A stretch of DNA of 32,081 nt, from positions 1 through 32,081 of the forward strand of contig JAQGAU010000280.1 in NCBI GenBank assembly GCA_034698045.1, written 5' to 3'. Below the pieces are notes generated by a model. It made no database searches. It was not told the origin of the DNA and was given only the letters and a program-made list of their open reading frames with translations. This DNA comes from Paramacrobiotus richtersi. Taxonomy: Eukaryota; Tardigrada; Eutardigrada; Parachela; Macrobiotidae. Shown in pieces: positions 1 to 11,500 of the stretch. Positions within the stretch are counted from its first letter, which is position 1; each line of letters starts with the position of its first letter. Both the position numbers and the translations under genes were made by a program.

Positions 1-172
1 GCCGATTCAAGCATGGCTGCGCTGCTCTTGCTCAGGGAAGCTGATTCGTTTACGCGCACACCCAAGTATTTAAACTCATTAACCTGTTCGAGCATCGTCC
101 CGTTCATGTGTATGTGGCAGGGAATCTCAATAAACTCCAGTTATCAGCCGAGCTAACCCCATGACTGAACTT
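1..172 (-). mobile_element. Non-LTR retrotransposon reverse transcriptase remnant (3' end fragment)
   Basis: Read on the minus strand, this stretch encodes about 50 residues with the signature NGTMLEQVNEFKYLGVRVNE. The 'le.V.eFKYLG' block is characteristic of the region just after the reverse transcriptase palm in LINE-type elements. The frame is open from a TAA near 160 down to the window edge, and the rest of the element, if any, lies outside the window. No poly(A) tail or target-site duplication can be judged. It lies upstream of the first visible exon of the receptor gene on the opposite strand, so it probably sits in an intron or 5' flank of that gene. I see this as a decayed insertion, not a working element. 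Confidence 0.7.
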
Positions 173-470
173 TCGAAAGCAGTACGAACTGCGAAAAAAA
201 CGGCTTTGCCGAAACTGCAGTGTTACAAAACCGTCAAATTCAAAAACCTCGTGATGTGAATATGAGAAACTGCTTTCATCATTTGGGATCGTTTTGGGAT
301 TTGAAACAAGATCGCTGCGATGTCCCATGTCTGTGTGACTGTCTAAACCATCCTTTATTAGTCTTACCGAGGCAGACTAAGAGCTCTTGCTGCTGTACAC
401 TAAAGTCTTCTTTATATGGCATACTCGAAACTTTATTTACTTAATCAACTGTTCTCGTCCGTTGTTACAG
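172..470. other. Upstream intron or flank of the receptor gene; no exon assigned
   Basis: The sequence ends in a good acceptor (pyrimidine-rich, gttgttacag, 461-470). A short open frame at 220-444 has several cysteines but does not resemble the N-terminal part of a Sema domain, so I do not call it an exon. The missing N-terminus of the receptor (signal peptide and first Sema blades) probably lies left of the window. Confidence 0.4.
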
Positions 471-3400
471 GCAGGGTCGAGTTACTTTTCACACATGCAA
501 CCAGTCCTTGGAATTGTCGGTTCCAACGGCTACTTTTATGTCGCCTCCCAGGACGCCGGAACGTCCGCTGAGGAGTCTCCTCCGATCCTCAGCGTTCGTG
601 AGTTAAGAACCGACCGTACGAGCCACACGCCAGCCACGTTTTTCATTCACCGGCAATACAATGATGATCAACTGGAAGGAAAAATCACTATCAACCAGTC
701 CTTTCGCAAGAAACATCCCTGGAAAATAAAGCCGGTATTCCTAACCATTGTACCGCTAGAACCGAATCCCTTCGGATATCTTATTACCGTTCAGTCCTCC
801 TTGAGACCCGACAGGAGATTCGAAAGTCGGCTTGGCCGCTTTTGTGCCGAGGATAAACTTCTAAGGTCGTATAGTGAAACAACCCTGGAGTGTCGCGGCG
901 AAGGAGGAATCTACACAATTGCAATGAGTGGCAGCATGGCCGTTCGCGAAGACAAGGCATTCCTAGCCGTGGTATTTGGGAAGAGTGCGGGAGCTAGTTG
1001 GGAGACATTGAAAAACACGACGAAAATTCCGACAACAGCGGTGTGTGTGTTTCCTCTAGAGGAGATCAATCGTCGTTTCGACGAGGCATTCGATAAGTGC
1101 CGGACGTACTCGTATAAAAACACCGATGACGCAAGCAAGCAGATGACGAAACTTCCTTGGATTGCGGGTTATGACGACGGGGAAAATCCCAGACGATGCA
1201 AAGCGGTGCGTTTCTAGTTGCATGATTCGTCAGGATTGTTTCGAAATTCTGGCGTTGGTTCCCCTCTGCTGATTAAAAAATGGTAAATCTACAGAACCGG
1301 GCGACAATGTGCCAAAGGTCGCCACATTTAAATGATTACATCGACGTGAAGGGCGTTCTCAGTGGACAAGCATGCGTGGAATCCCGTGATATTCGTGGAT
1401 TGCAGTTGTTGACAATCGGCGTGAACACGCAGGCTAGCAGCAGCGCAAACGAAGTAAAGACTCATACTACAGTATTTTGCCGACATTTCCAAACTTATGT
1501 CACCAAAGTGTTGATTTTGGCTGAGAATGTGTCGCCACAGTTTTTCAGCTCGCAGTACAGTCATCATTGTTCTGTTACAGAAAGTTATGGCAGCGACATA
1601 CACTGACACATCTGAGTTACGACTCGTGAATCTGGTAGGAGAAGATTAGTGATTTGATTACGCACATGCCATGCTATCTCTTGACGTTTCCGACTAGAAG
1701 GTGTTGTCTTTGTAGAATATATCGGCGGATCGATGTCAGTCCGATCTGCTCTCCAGCGTGCCTACTGACGTGACGTACCGCCAGCACGAGCATCTTCCAT
1801 CATTGTTGACCAATAACAGTCGGTGGTACGTGATCCTCTCAGACAATAAGGTACCTTTTTAGTCTATTATTCACAATTTTACGGCAAACACAAGATACCC
1901 TACAGAGTAAATCTAGGTTCAGTGGTTTCCCGTTGGCTGTGGCATGCATTCTACCTGCGTCCAGTGCATGGAAGCCAATAAGCGCATGGGTTGCGGCTGG
2001 TGCGAGTCCGGATATTGCAGTACAAAGGACCAATGCAAAGCCAGCTGGTTTGATGACAGATGCAGTCCCGTTATCGAAGACGTAAGCCACTGTGCACCAG
2101 ACACAAGAAAATGCCGCCGTGAAGGCCCACTATGCTCGTTAACAGCTTGCATGCACGCGCGTCACCTTATTACAGTTTTTTCCAAAAAATGGAAGCGTCA
2201 ACGGAGGAACTAACGTTACCATTCGTGGCCGGCTGTTTGGTTCTGTAAACGCAGCAATCGCTGTAACCGTTGCCGGAGTTCCCTGTCAGATTCTTAACCG
2301 CAACGACAGCAAGTACGTAATTTAGAGGTTCATTCAATCATACGAATTTCAGCTTATGCTGCTGCAGGGTTACCTGCAAAACGAGTCCTTCAAAGAGCCC
2401 TGGCCCAGTAGAGATAAGCGTTAGGAGTTTCGGAAAACGTACCGAAAGTTCCAAGTTCGACAGGATGGGGAGGCATCATCTAGCATCGCCGATTTTTAGC
2501 TACTTGGCAAGTCTTATTTTATACTGTTTAACACGATAGTAGATGGTGGTTGTCGTAGGTTCCGAAAATTGACCGGATATCCCACGCATTTGGTCCAAAA
2601 TCTGGACTTACAGTTTTAACCATTTTCGGGACAAACCTCCATATCGGCAACAAACAAGAAATTCTTATTGCCGGTATTCGTTGCTATGTCCATTCTGTTA
2701 ATGACACCGCGATCACTTGCCTGACCGGGAAGTCAGAGAACTCGAAAAAGGGTCCCGTCCTGTTGCTAACAGATGGGATAAAAGCCGATACAAACCGTTC
2801 CATCATGTTTGAATATCGTGGTAATCCGGTAATCGAAGATGCCGACCGCGTGCCCTTGCAAATGACCTTTAGGTACAAATTAATGACAGTCGAATGCTTA
2901 AACAGTGTACGACCGAATAGGGCGGTTGCCCTGCGACCAGATAGCCAACAATAGAGTCTTACCCATTGTGATCAAACTGGAGCGTAAGAGCGTGATTTGT
3001 GACTTGTTACAGCTCAATCGATAGAGGAAAATTGGTTAGTACTCGTTATTAAGAATTTAAATTGATACGAAGAAAGAGCTGTGATCGTTATTATTTAACA
3101 TGAAAGTATACGACACGGCTCGCAAAGGTCTTGAAAACTCTTTCAAACTTACAATATTACAAGCCATGTAAGCGCAACCCGGAGCGGTTGCATACGGTTG
3201 ATACCATCAACTGTCATTAATTCTGTGATTCGTACTACGTGGAACAATGCATTAGCCAATGTTTTCGTTTCTTAGCGGATACAATACTCTCACATTCAAC
3301 GGGAAACATCTGGATACGTTGAACTTGGTACCGACTTTAACGATAGTTGGAACGACACTAACCCGCAGAGCTTTCAAGTTAAGAAAGGTGAAACCGGCTT

Positions 3401-4341
3401 GACTTGAATTCTCACAATATTATCTGGACAACAAATTATACAAACATTACGAAATCCTGTTTTCGTGAAGTATGTTTATTGTAGACATGTTTCCCAGTCG
3501 TAAACTCGAGTTACGTGGCGTGCCCCGGAATATCTCTAAAACCATACATTAAAAGTTATATGGATATTGCTTACATCTATGCCCGCTTAATCGGAAGCAA
3601 TCCTAGTGACTCTCTTTCCAACGCGTTTTCGGTTGTGGTTTGTCCGGACCCTGAGATTTTCACCTGGAGTGAATCGAAGCCGGTGAAATTCACGAAGCGC
3701 GATGGCGGGCAGTTTATTCTCCAGTTTTCTGTAAGCGCTATCAAATCGCCTTTTTACTTTGTATGTAGTTGAGCTTTGCAGCTTATATTTGTACGGTGTT
3801 CGAAATTAACAGGGAAGAGGACTACGGACCGTTCTAACGACTCACGACTACCGCATAAATGTTGACGAACAACCGTGTAGGCCTACCCGACTAGAAGACA
3901 ACGCAATTGAATGCCAAATACAACATCAACTTGGGAAAACACAGGATGGCAAAGATTCAGCATCTGTCTGGGTAAGTATCCAAAAACAACATTTTACGGT
4001 AATTCTGGCCGATATAATTATGGTTTTGCTACCGTTAGGTAACAATGGGAAATGCTGCTGCAAAACAGTTGGGGGTAGTTCAACTCAAGTATCCTTTGAG
4101 GCGTCTGGAATTATCGCAGGAGTTTACCATAGCAATGGCGGTAGTCTGCGCATTCACGGTGATGATTGTTTTCGTTGCGATTATCTTTGTGTGTAAATCG
4201 AGGAAGAAACTAACGGTTTCGTTCAAGCCTACTGCCAACAATAATCCGGAAACCAAGCAGCTAATGAACTCTGATCTGGAGAAACTGCCAAACACGCTAG
4301 CAACACTGCAATACACGGTAACGAATACTTTTCAGTTGTAA
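471..4341 (+). CDS. Plexin/MET-type receptor ectodomain with transmembrane segment and no effector domain (5' partial)
   Basis: Proposed exons: 471-1205, 1295-1528, 1716-1850, 1917-2081, 2176-2312, 2368-2419, 2559-2872, 3276-3387, 3485-3730, 3813-3971, 4039-4341. Phases close across all of them (about 863 aa in the window). The donors at 1529 and 2420 are weak and less certain. Domains in order: C-terminal part of a Sema propeller (exons 1-3, with a HTTVFCRHFQTYVTKVL strand pair); one PSI domain (1917-2081, cysteine knot with CGWC); four IPT/TIG domains (PKNGSVNGGTNVTIRG starts IPT1; IPT2 2559-2872; IPT3 from the end of that exon through 3276-3387 into 3485-3730; IPT4 3485-3971); then a hydrophobic helix (about 4123-4188) followed by KSRKK. 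One PSI followed directly by four IPTs is the MET/RON order; plexins interleave PSI and IPT. The tail is only 48 residues and holds neither a tyrosine kinase nor a plexin RasGAP domain. Role (inferred): semaphorin- or HGF-like ligand binding, decoy or co-receptor. Confidence 0.85.
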
Positions 4342-5400
4342 TTCAAGGCACGTTTAGCGCCATTTCTAGCTTCATAACTGCAGTATAATACATGCCGACC
4401 TCCTTACGGCCCTACTTGCAAAACTCGATCTTCCATAAATCACGTTTGTTTGCAGCGGATCTTACCAGCGTGTCATTGACTATACAAGAACGCCTACAGG
4501 ATTCCTGGTTGGCATTTGGCAAACCTGCTAACAGGCCCAAAGTTTGTTGATTGATGTGTACAGTAGGCTGTCATCTTCTCCCGCACCCACTGTCATGTGA
4601 TCTAAACAGCACTGGCATTAAATTTAGGTACAGACTAATGTGCCGGTGCTGGCATGCTTCTCCGAGGGAGCGCCCCGATTTTCAAAGGCTTTGTGTCCAT
4701 CTTCTCGTAGAAATGTATAGTAAATACTGAGAAACTGAATATATGGTCTGTATTCTTCAGGCAGTAGTGTCTCAACGTTCTAGTTCGGTTGCATAAAACG
4801 TGAGACAGACCCGACATGTTCGTACCAATGGGCGGAAATCTGTTCCACCGATGCCACAAGAAAAAAATTTTTATTTGACACCAGAAACGACAGCAAGAGT
4901 CTGGTGGTTCGCAAGTCCGGAGTTATCCAAATAAAATGCTTTTTAAATTTGCACCGGCATGTCAAGTGAGATGTCTGTACCTCGAACGGTACAAAAAGAC
5001 TTGGGTAATCAGCTGACACAACTGAGAATTTATAGCTCACAACGGTGACACATACAGCAACTCAGACAGCTTTGTCGGACTTGGCCTAAACGCAAGGTAG
5101 TCAGCGTTTCGTGGTACCGACAAGCGGAAATGTCCGTGCGATGCCGATAAGACTAATTAGATAACAGAGACAGATAATTTGCATACAATAATATATAGTG
5201 AGCCATGTGCCGCAACAGATTAACAACAAGAGAAAAGTGTTTGAATGGCAGAAACCCGAAGAATTGTTATCACTGTTATTCACCATGACAATAATCTGTG
5301 ACAGCTGCGCTAGAAATAAGAGTCTGCCGGACATAATATACTCCTAACCAGCTATATTGTTCTGATTCATCGTTGGACATGTATTCCAGACTAGCGTAAA
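4342..5400. other. Intergenic region, no gene seen
   Basis: I searched this stretch on the plus strand for a cytoplasmic continuation of the receptor (kinase or RasGAP motifs) and found none. Short minus-strand frames at 4635-4859, 4780-5040 and 5101-5334 have no recognisable motifs and no matching splice signals. It should hold the receptor 3' UTR and the F-box gene promoter, but I cannot point to either. Confidence 0.5.
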
Positions 5401-7515
5401 ATGTTTTGGAGGAACATCTATCCGTGGAATGCGGTTGATGTGGTTCGAGATGGCAAGTGGGTTCAGAGGGGCATTGTGGTCGACAGACACGATTCCCTGT
5501 TACTAGTTTCCTTCGGGATCGATGGTGAAGATCCCGAGCCCATACCCTATCAGACCACTTACCGGGATGATTTCGTTCGCTGTAAACACACATTCCCATC
5601 TACAAAATGCGCTAGTGATTTGTGGGTTCTTCACAAACTGTCGTATGATACGCCATGGACATGGTACCCTTGCAGAATGTTAGGGGGATCGGAGTATTAC
5701 TTGCTGGCGCAGATTTCCACAGGAGACCGGTGCATTGTGGAGGTGGTTCACCCGGATTACGTTCGTGACTATCCTTGCAGTAAACGGCAGACGAGAGACA
5801 ATGACTTCGTTAAAGTAGAACATTTGTTGCCTGATAACTTCATCGTGAGCCCCGCAGCGATGGCCCGCTGGAAAGCCAGATTCAGCATGACTTATCCGAT
5901 TGGGATTGTCGATAGGTGTTTCCAGTTTATCCGGTTACGGTCTGATCGTATAACAAAAGACAGCGAGAAGGTACACTAAAATCTATGTTTAAGTTTCGCC
6001 TTCGGACCAACTGTAAATTCGCAAATGATTTCTGAACTGACCATGTCAGGCACACTTTGAGCATGCAACAGAAAAGCAAGGCAGTGCACCTTTTTGCTGA
6101 AACAACAGCAAGATGAGCGATTTCTTTACTGTTGTTTTTCACGGCTTGTGCGTCCTTGTCGCGCTGCAAATTGTGGCAAGTCTGTCAGGTAGCGAGTGTT
6201 AACTGTTAACTTTCGAATTACTCTTGGTTAACTTTGTCAACTTGTTCTGAACTTCGCAAATCAGAGATGAAAAATGAGCGGCACTTACTGCCCATAACAT
6301 GGCTATCAAAATGGTCATTATTTGACATCGGTTGCAGGTGTTGTCCCTTTTAAGGGATCCGCCAGATGGCCAACAACCAGTTATGTCGAAGCGGTCTGCA
6401 AACCTGCCTTACGGCATAATTACGACCATTTTCTCGTTTCTGGATGTATTACAACAGGATAAAATGCGACGTGTTTGTGCTCTTTGGAATGCTGCAGCTT
6501 TTTCTCCGGAATGTACAATGTTGACCATAGTCAGCCTGCGTTGTTACGTACCGCAGCAAGAGTACGCACTTGCGTTGTGCTTCCAGCGGTGTGCCGCGCG
6601 CTCGAGGAAGTATGTGGCTTTTGTTGGTCGCCCAACGACTAATGCATGGGAATATCAGGAAAACAGCCTGACCATCACTCTCAAGATATTACAGGGAATT
6701 TGCCGTTGTAATTCCTGGGTAGTGCCCAACATTATACTGGCCGAAATGGAAATGGACGCTAGCGAACTTTTGACCAATGACATAAATATATCTGGGAGAT
6801 TGAAATTGATTTGCAGGCGACTAATCTTCAGAAATGTCACCCTTCACAGATTATTCCGTTATCCAGAATGGTGCAGTCGTGTAGATAATCATCCGCTCTT
6901 TGTCTGCCACTGCCGGAGTGACCCTGATTCGGATCTGCGTATCACGAATGGTGCCGCTGATGTCCACTCGCAGGCGCAGCTTCTGGATGTTTTTGAACGA
7001 TCAGCCCCTGACCCAAAAAAACTCCCACCAAGCGCTTTGAATCGTGTGTCACAATGGATTGCTCTAGCTGATGATAGCCAAGAGTCATCGAAATTCCAGC
7101 AGAACTTAATCATCGATGTACGTCTATAATTAGCCTTTATTATTGTGTCTAATCTAATTCATGGGCGCTATTTCAGCTGCTGAAGACATGGCAGCGGAAG
7201 GATACCAGGTTTGGACTGGATATTCAGTGGAAAGACGTCCAAAAATCCAATATCGGAGCGGATCTGGAAACTTTACGCAGTTGTACCGTTTGGGCGCTGT
7301 TGTACTATTCTCAGGTGTACGGCTCGTACACCAGATGGATTATATCTCAGCACTGCTACTGTCATCGCGGGAGTAGTGCCATGTGGGATAATTTCGACTA
7401 TGGATGGAGCCGGAGAGATGATGACGACAACCGCTACGAGAGCGACGAAGAGGAGGATGTTCACGACGCATACGAGGACTGGTACCGATATAAGACGTTA
7501 CGACCTCGTAAATAA
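5401..7515 (+). CDS. F-box protein with unrecognised N-terminal domain and acidic tail
   Basis: Three exons, 5401-5970, 6338-7117 and 7177-7515, all joined in phase 0 with good donors (GTACAC, GTACGT) and acceptors, give 562 aa. Exon 1 (residues 1-190) is rich in Trp, Tyr and Val and looks like two beta-rich repeats, one starting WNAVDVVRDGKWVQRG and one around DLWVLHKLSYDTPWTWYPC; a Tudor/Agenet-like SH3 fold is possible but unproven. Exon 2 carries an F-box (about residues 213-245, LPYGIITTIFSFLD then MRRVCALWN), which by family knowledge binds SKP1 in SCF ubiquitin ligases. The middle is Cys/Leu-rich with no clear LRR, WD40 or kelch repeats. Exon 3 ends in an Asp/Glu/Tyr-rich stretch and a basic C-terminus. 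Substrate unknown. The start is the first ATG of an open frame; an upstream exon cannot be excluded. Confidence 0.85.
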
Positions 7516-8573
7516 TCGATAAGGGCTCTCGTATCCGAAGCTACTAACTTTCGGTCAGAAAGTTCTATTCAACCATGTCTTTACTTTTAGAGTGATTTTT
7601 AATTTGTACGCGTTTAGTGACATGAAGAATGAAACCCTTTTTTCTTTGTACAGTTCACAGTGAGCAGCAGGTATTTATAGACTATTACGTGCTGACAACT
7701 GCGAACAACGGTCAAAGGACGAGTCAGTAATCAGATAGGCGCTTAGTCATTCGCGATCATAAGGACTTCTGCCGGTCTACAATAATTAATAGCACAGGAA
7801 AGAACCAGCGTATGCTTGCACACCTTTATGCGCACCACATGTCCACCTTTCTCTCTCCGAATTTGATTATCCACACGCCGCTTTTGAGAGTTTACTCGTT
7901 TTTTTAGAAGTATTTGACGGTACAAGCTTATACTTTATTCCGTATGAAAAATGAAAGTTGCTAGTCAGCTTCGGCGCTCTTTCCTCCAGCTTCAATGCGC
8001 GTTACCGTATATCGCCGTTTATTCGACTGCTATTTTTGGTTACCAGGCATGTACTTTTCACGCAGAACTGCTTCGACATATCCAGCTGTAGTCTCGGCTC
8101 GCGAGCAGTATCATCACAAATTTTCAGCAAATTATTTTCTACACTAACAAATACAGCAAACCCTAATCCGTACTCCACCGCGCATCTATGCAAATGCTAG
8201 TCCGCATTCTGGATCATTTCCATTCTTTCCATCATAGTTTCATGTCAGACTGTTCCCACCCGATGGTGCAGCGCCGAGATACACAAAACTGCAACGGTTC
8301 GCAAAATTATAATATAATCATCACTGCAGGTGAATATCTGGTAGTTTGGTCGCATCCAGTCCATGCTTTTTGTTCGCTGCTCATTTCCTTGCGATTGCTG
8401 TTCAGGGTCGAGCAGTCCGAGTCGGCACTGTGGCAACCGCACCGATATGGCGGTCGGGTTCTCGTCACCGGTGACAGAACGGATGCGGTGTCGTGCTCAG
8501 TGTAGCACAGGATGTCAAAGTATTAAGATCTCTGGTTAAACTTGTGGCGTGGATAAGGGACTGTGATTCTGTT
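7516..8573. other. Convergent intergenic region, no gene seen
   Basis: This lies between the 3' ends of the F-box gene (+) and the guanylyl cyclase (-). Overlapping frames at 7743-7925 (-), 7958-8200 (+), 8002-8193 (-), 8188-8505 (+) and 8245-8442 (-) show no domain, and none joins by phase to a neighbour. Confidence 0.5.
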
Positions 8574-11500
8574 CTAGAGCTCCCTTACAAGCCAGTAGGT
8601 TTCGATCTGACCTTTACCCTGAAAATACCAACAACGTGACTCATTGTCATTTTACTCTGTGTACACGGGCGAACACTGATATACCTTTATGAAGATCAAG
8701 CCCCTAGATTCAAGTTCATATCCTTTGTGAACTTTCAATAACTTGGCGGTGTCCGGGCTGACATGAATCTTAGACGCTGTGAAAATATTTCTGAGTTACA
8801 CCAGAAATAATCTCGATTACGCACAATACTCCAAATTTTCTTGAAAATTACCTGATCCATGGCTCTCCATACGGCTGGCAGTATTCATGGTGTCTCCAAA
8901 GCTGCAGTTTTAGAAGATAGTTAGGCGACCGTATTTATCATTATTTGTCAACTTACAGGCAATATCGTGGCATTTTTAAACCGACAAATCCAGCGGCAAT
9001 TGGTCCTGCAATGCCACATGAAGTTGAATCTGAACGTGTTTTCTAATGGTATACTGTACGTGACTAACCGGTATGGAAACCAATTCGAATTGGCAAGAAC
9101 TGTTTAAGATACTCCGGTGTAGAGTTCTTCAGTAATCTCAAAGCCAAGGATGCGATTTCAGCAGCGTGCTCGTCCCCGTTCCTTATTGGCACCCCGCTGG
9201 CCACAACGTATCCATCCTTAATCGTTTCCACTTTGTACACGTCAAACGTTGACAGCTGGCTATCCATGAATATGTACAATTCATTCAAAAAGTTTTGCAC
9301 AGCGACTGGAGCGGAGGAACTGCAGAAGACATCAAACCCCACCATACTACTGAACATGATGGTGGCCGATTCAAATGCCTCCGGAGGAACGTGAATTTTG
9401 TTCCGAAGGGCGGAAACCAGCGACCTGTATGGAACTTCCAGCAGTGCAAAACTGTGAAGATTAATACCTGTACTAAGAATCTTACGGCGGTATGATCTCT
9501 GATAAAAGAGCGTCAACTTTATCGCGCTCATCCATAAGTTCTCCGGTGCGGACGGCAACAACATTCTCCAGGTTCTCGGCATGCTCCTCCAGTTTCTTCA
9601 ATAAACTACCGACTATAGTTCCTCTCGGTTTGGATTTAGACAGCCTTGAAAAAATACTCTTCATTGTTGGTCGGGATCGCGGATCATGCGAAGAGCACTG
9701 ATCGATGACTTGTCCGAACTGTTGGTGCACGAGTACACTGCCTGGTTTAATGGTGGCTAAAAGTAGAACAAGACGTTAATTATTCTACTGCAGCGTTAGG
9801 GATTCTTCTGCAGTTCAAGTTAGTGGAATTTTTGCTATACTAAGCTTCCAAGCGTACTCGATTTCCGTGTGCCACCCGGCACAGCTTTAGATCCTCTGAA
9901 AATCTCGGTCAAGATCACACCAAGGGAAAACACATCCGCTTCCCTCGATCCACAAAAGTATTCGTTGTCGTATTCCGGCGGTAGCATGACATCGGTCTTA
10001 GAAAGACGAATACGGTTACTCTTGACTAATTTGCTCAAGATCGCAATGGAAGCGACATCGGTGATTTTGGCAGTAAAGCGACTATCTAATATAACACTGA
10101 GGCTTGACAAGCTTCCGTGAAAGAATGTGGAAGATAGGTCATGAATGTAGTTCTGCCCCTGTTAGAAAAAAGCGTAACGAGTTGTAATTAATGTTTCTAG
10201 GCGAACTGTGTAGATTATTTACCATAATAATGTTGTAAGCGAAGAACAGCTGGACAGTGAAATCTGTGATGATTGTTTCGCTGGCAAACATACTCCGCAA
10301 CGTTCGGCGCCCCCCTTCCCAAACTATCGACAGCTTTTGATCAGCAAGATGAAGACCGATGAACTGGCCTATGTTGTCATGCCGCATTAGTCGAAGCTGT
10401 AGAAAATAAAAGCGTATGACTTACACTTGTACATTTGGGCAACATACTTATCTACAGACAACATTTGTCGCACAGGCTTGAAAAGCTCCTGATCAGTACG
10501 AACCCGAGCAAGAAGCAATCTCAGCGCGTTGTTCGATAAAATCTCAGGTTGGGTAAGCTCCACCCGTTCCGTTCGAACCCATACGGTGATTCCATTCAGT
10601 TTGGTTAAGGATATCACCGAGTCCTGCTTCCAGGCAATACTATGATCTTTTTTCATTGTACTGGCGTTCCCTACTCCGAGAGTCTGGAAATCCCCTTGTA
10701 GATACCACCAGTCGGTCAAATCGATCTTGCCGTGACGTTTCCTGTAGAAAATCCAATAGCGGTTATAACAGGATCAAGTGCGCACTGCTGGCATTCATTT
10801 AAACTTAAAAATCCAAATGCATAACGTCGTTAAAAAATGATCTTTTTAATGTGTGTTCACTTACACACGGAAAAACATGTATCCAAATGCAGCTGCGCAT
10901 ACAACCAGAACTCCGCATACGCTTCCAATGATGATTGCTCGGATGTCTACCAAGTAGGAAGGTCGATTGTACGAAGATCGTTTTAGACTCTTCACTCTTG
11001 GACCGCTTCACACTATACTACGTTACCGTTGTTTGAGGATCGACATCGGTCATGTCGGAATCCACAGATGGGCTGGTTCAACGGTGGTGCATACAAACCA
11101 TTCCATTCATCCGCTAAGATCGACGTTTTATTGACAATTTTCGATGGGAAATCGAAGTACCAGGCTGGCTACGTAACAAAAATGATAATGTTATGGAAGT
11201 AACCGGATGTCTAGCAAAAAAGAGAGATTACTTCAAACTGCCTGGTCGTGGTATTGAGTCGCGAATAAATGGTGTTGGACATGCGCATTCCATCAGGACC
11301 AATCATCAAGCGTCGAATACCGGTTTCGAAAGTTTTGTTGAGAAACGCGTTGCGAAAATGACTGGTCTTCATTTGGTCCAGTGGAAGTGTCGATTCATCA
11401 AGAACCTAATGGCAAATCAAAACTATTGAGCTCAGTCTATGTGCTCTTTGCAAATCAATGCAGTTAGGTTCGTCAGGTAAATCCCTGTTGTATGGTCTAT

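Noticed and set aside
220..444. Cysteine-rich open frame upstream of the receptor exon, considered as the N-terminal Sema exon
   Set aside because: It has no Sema-like strand pattern and no donor that joins in phase to the acceptor at 470.
3389..3484. Possible coding sequence NIIWTTNYTNITKSCF between two IPT exons
   Set aside because: Treating it as exon requires a 14-bp intron; a single 96-bp intron keeps phase and IPT continuity.
8188..8505. 105-codon plus-strand open frame, considered as a gene
   Set aside because: Biased composition, overlapped by open frames on the other strand, no motif and no splice partner.
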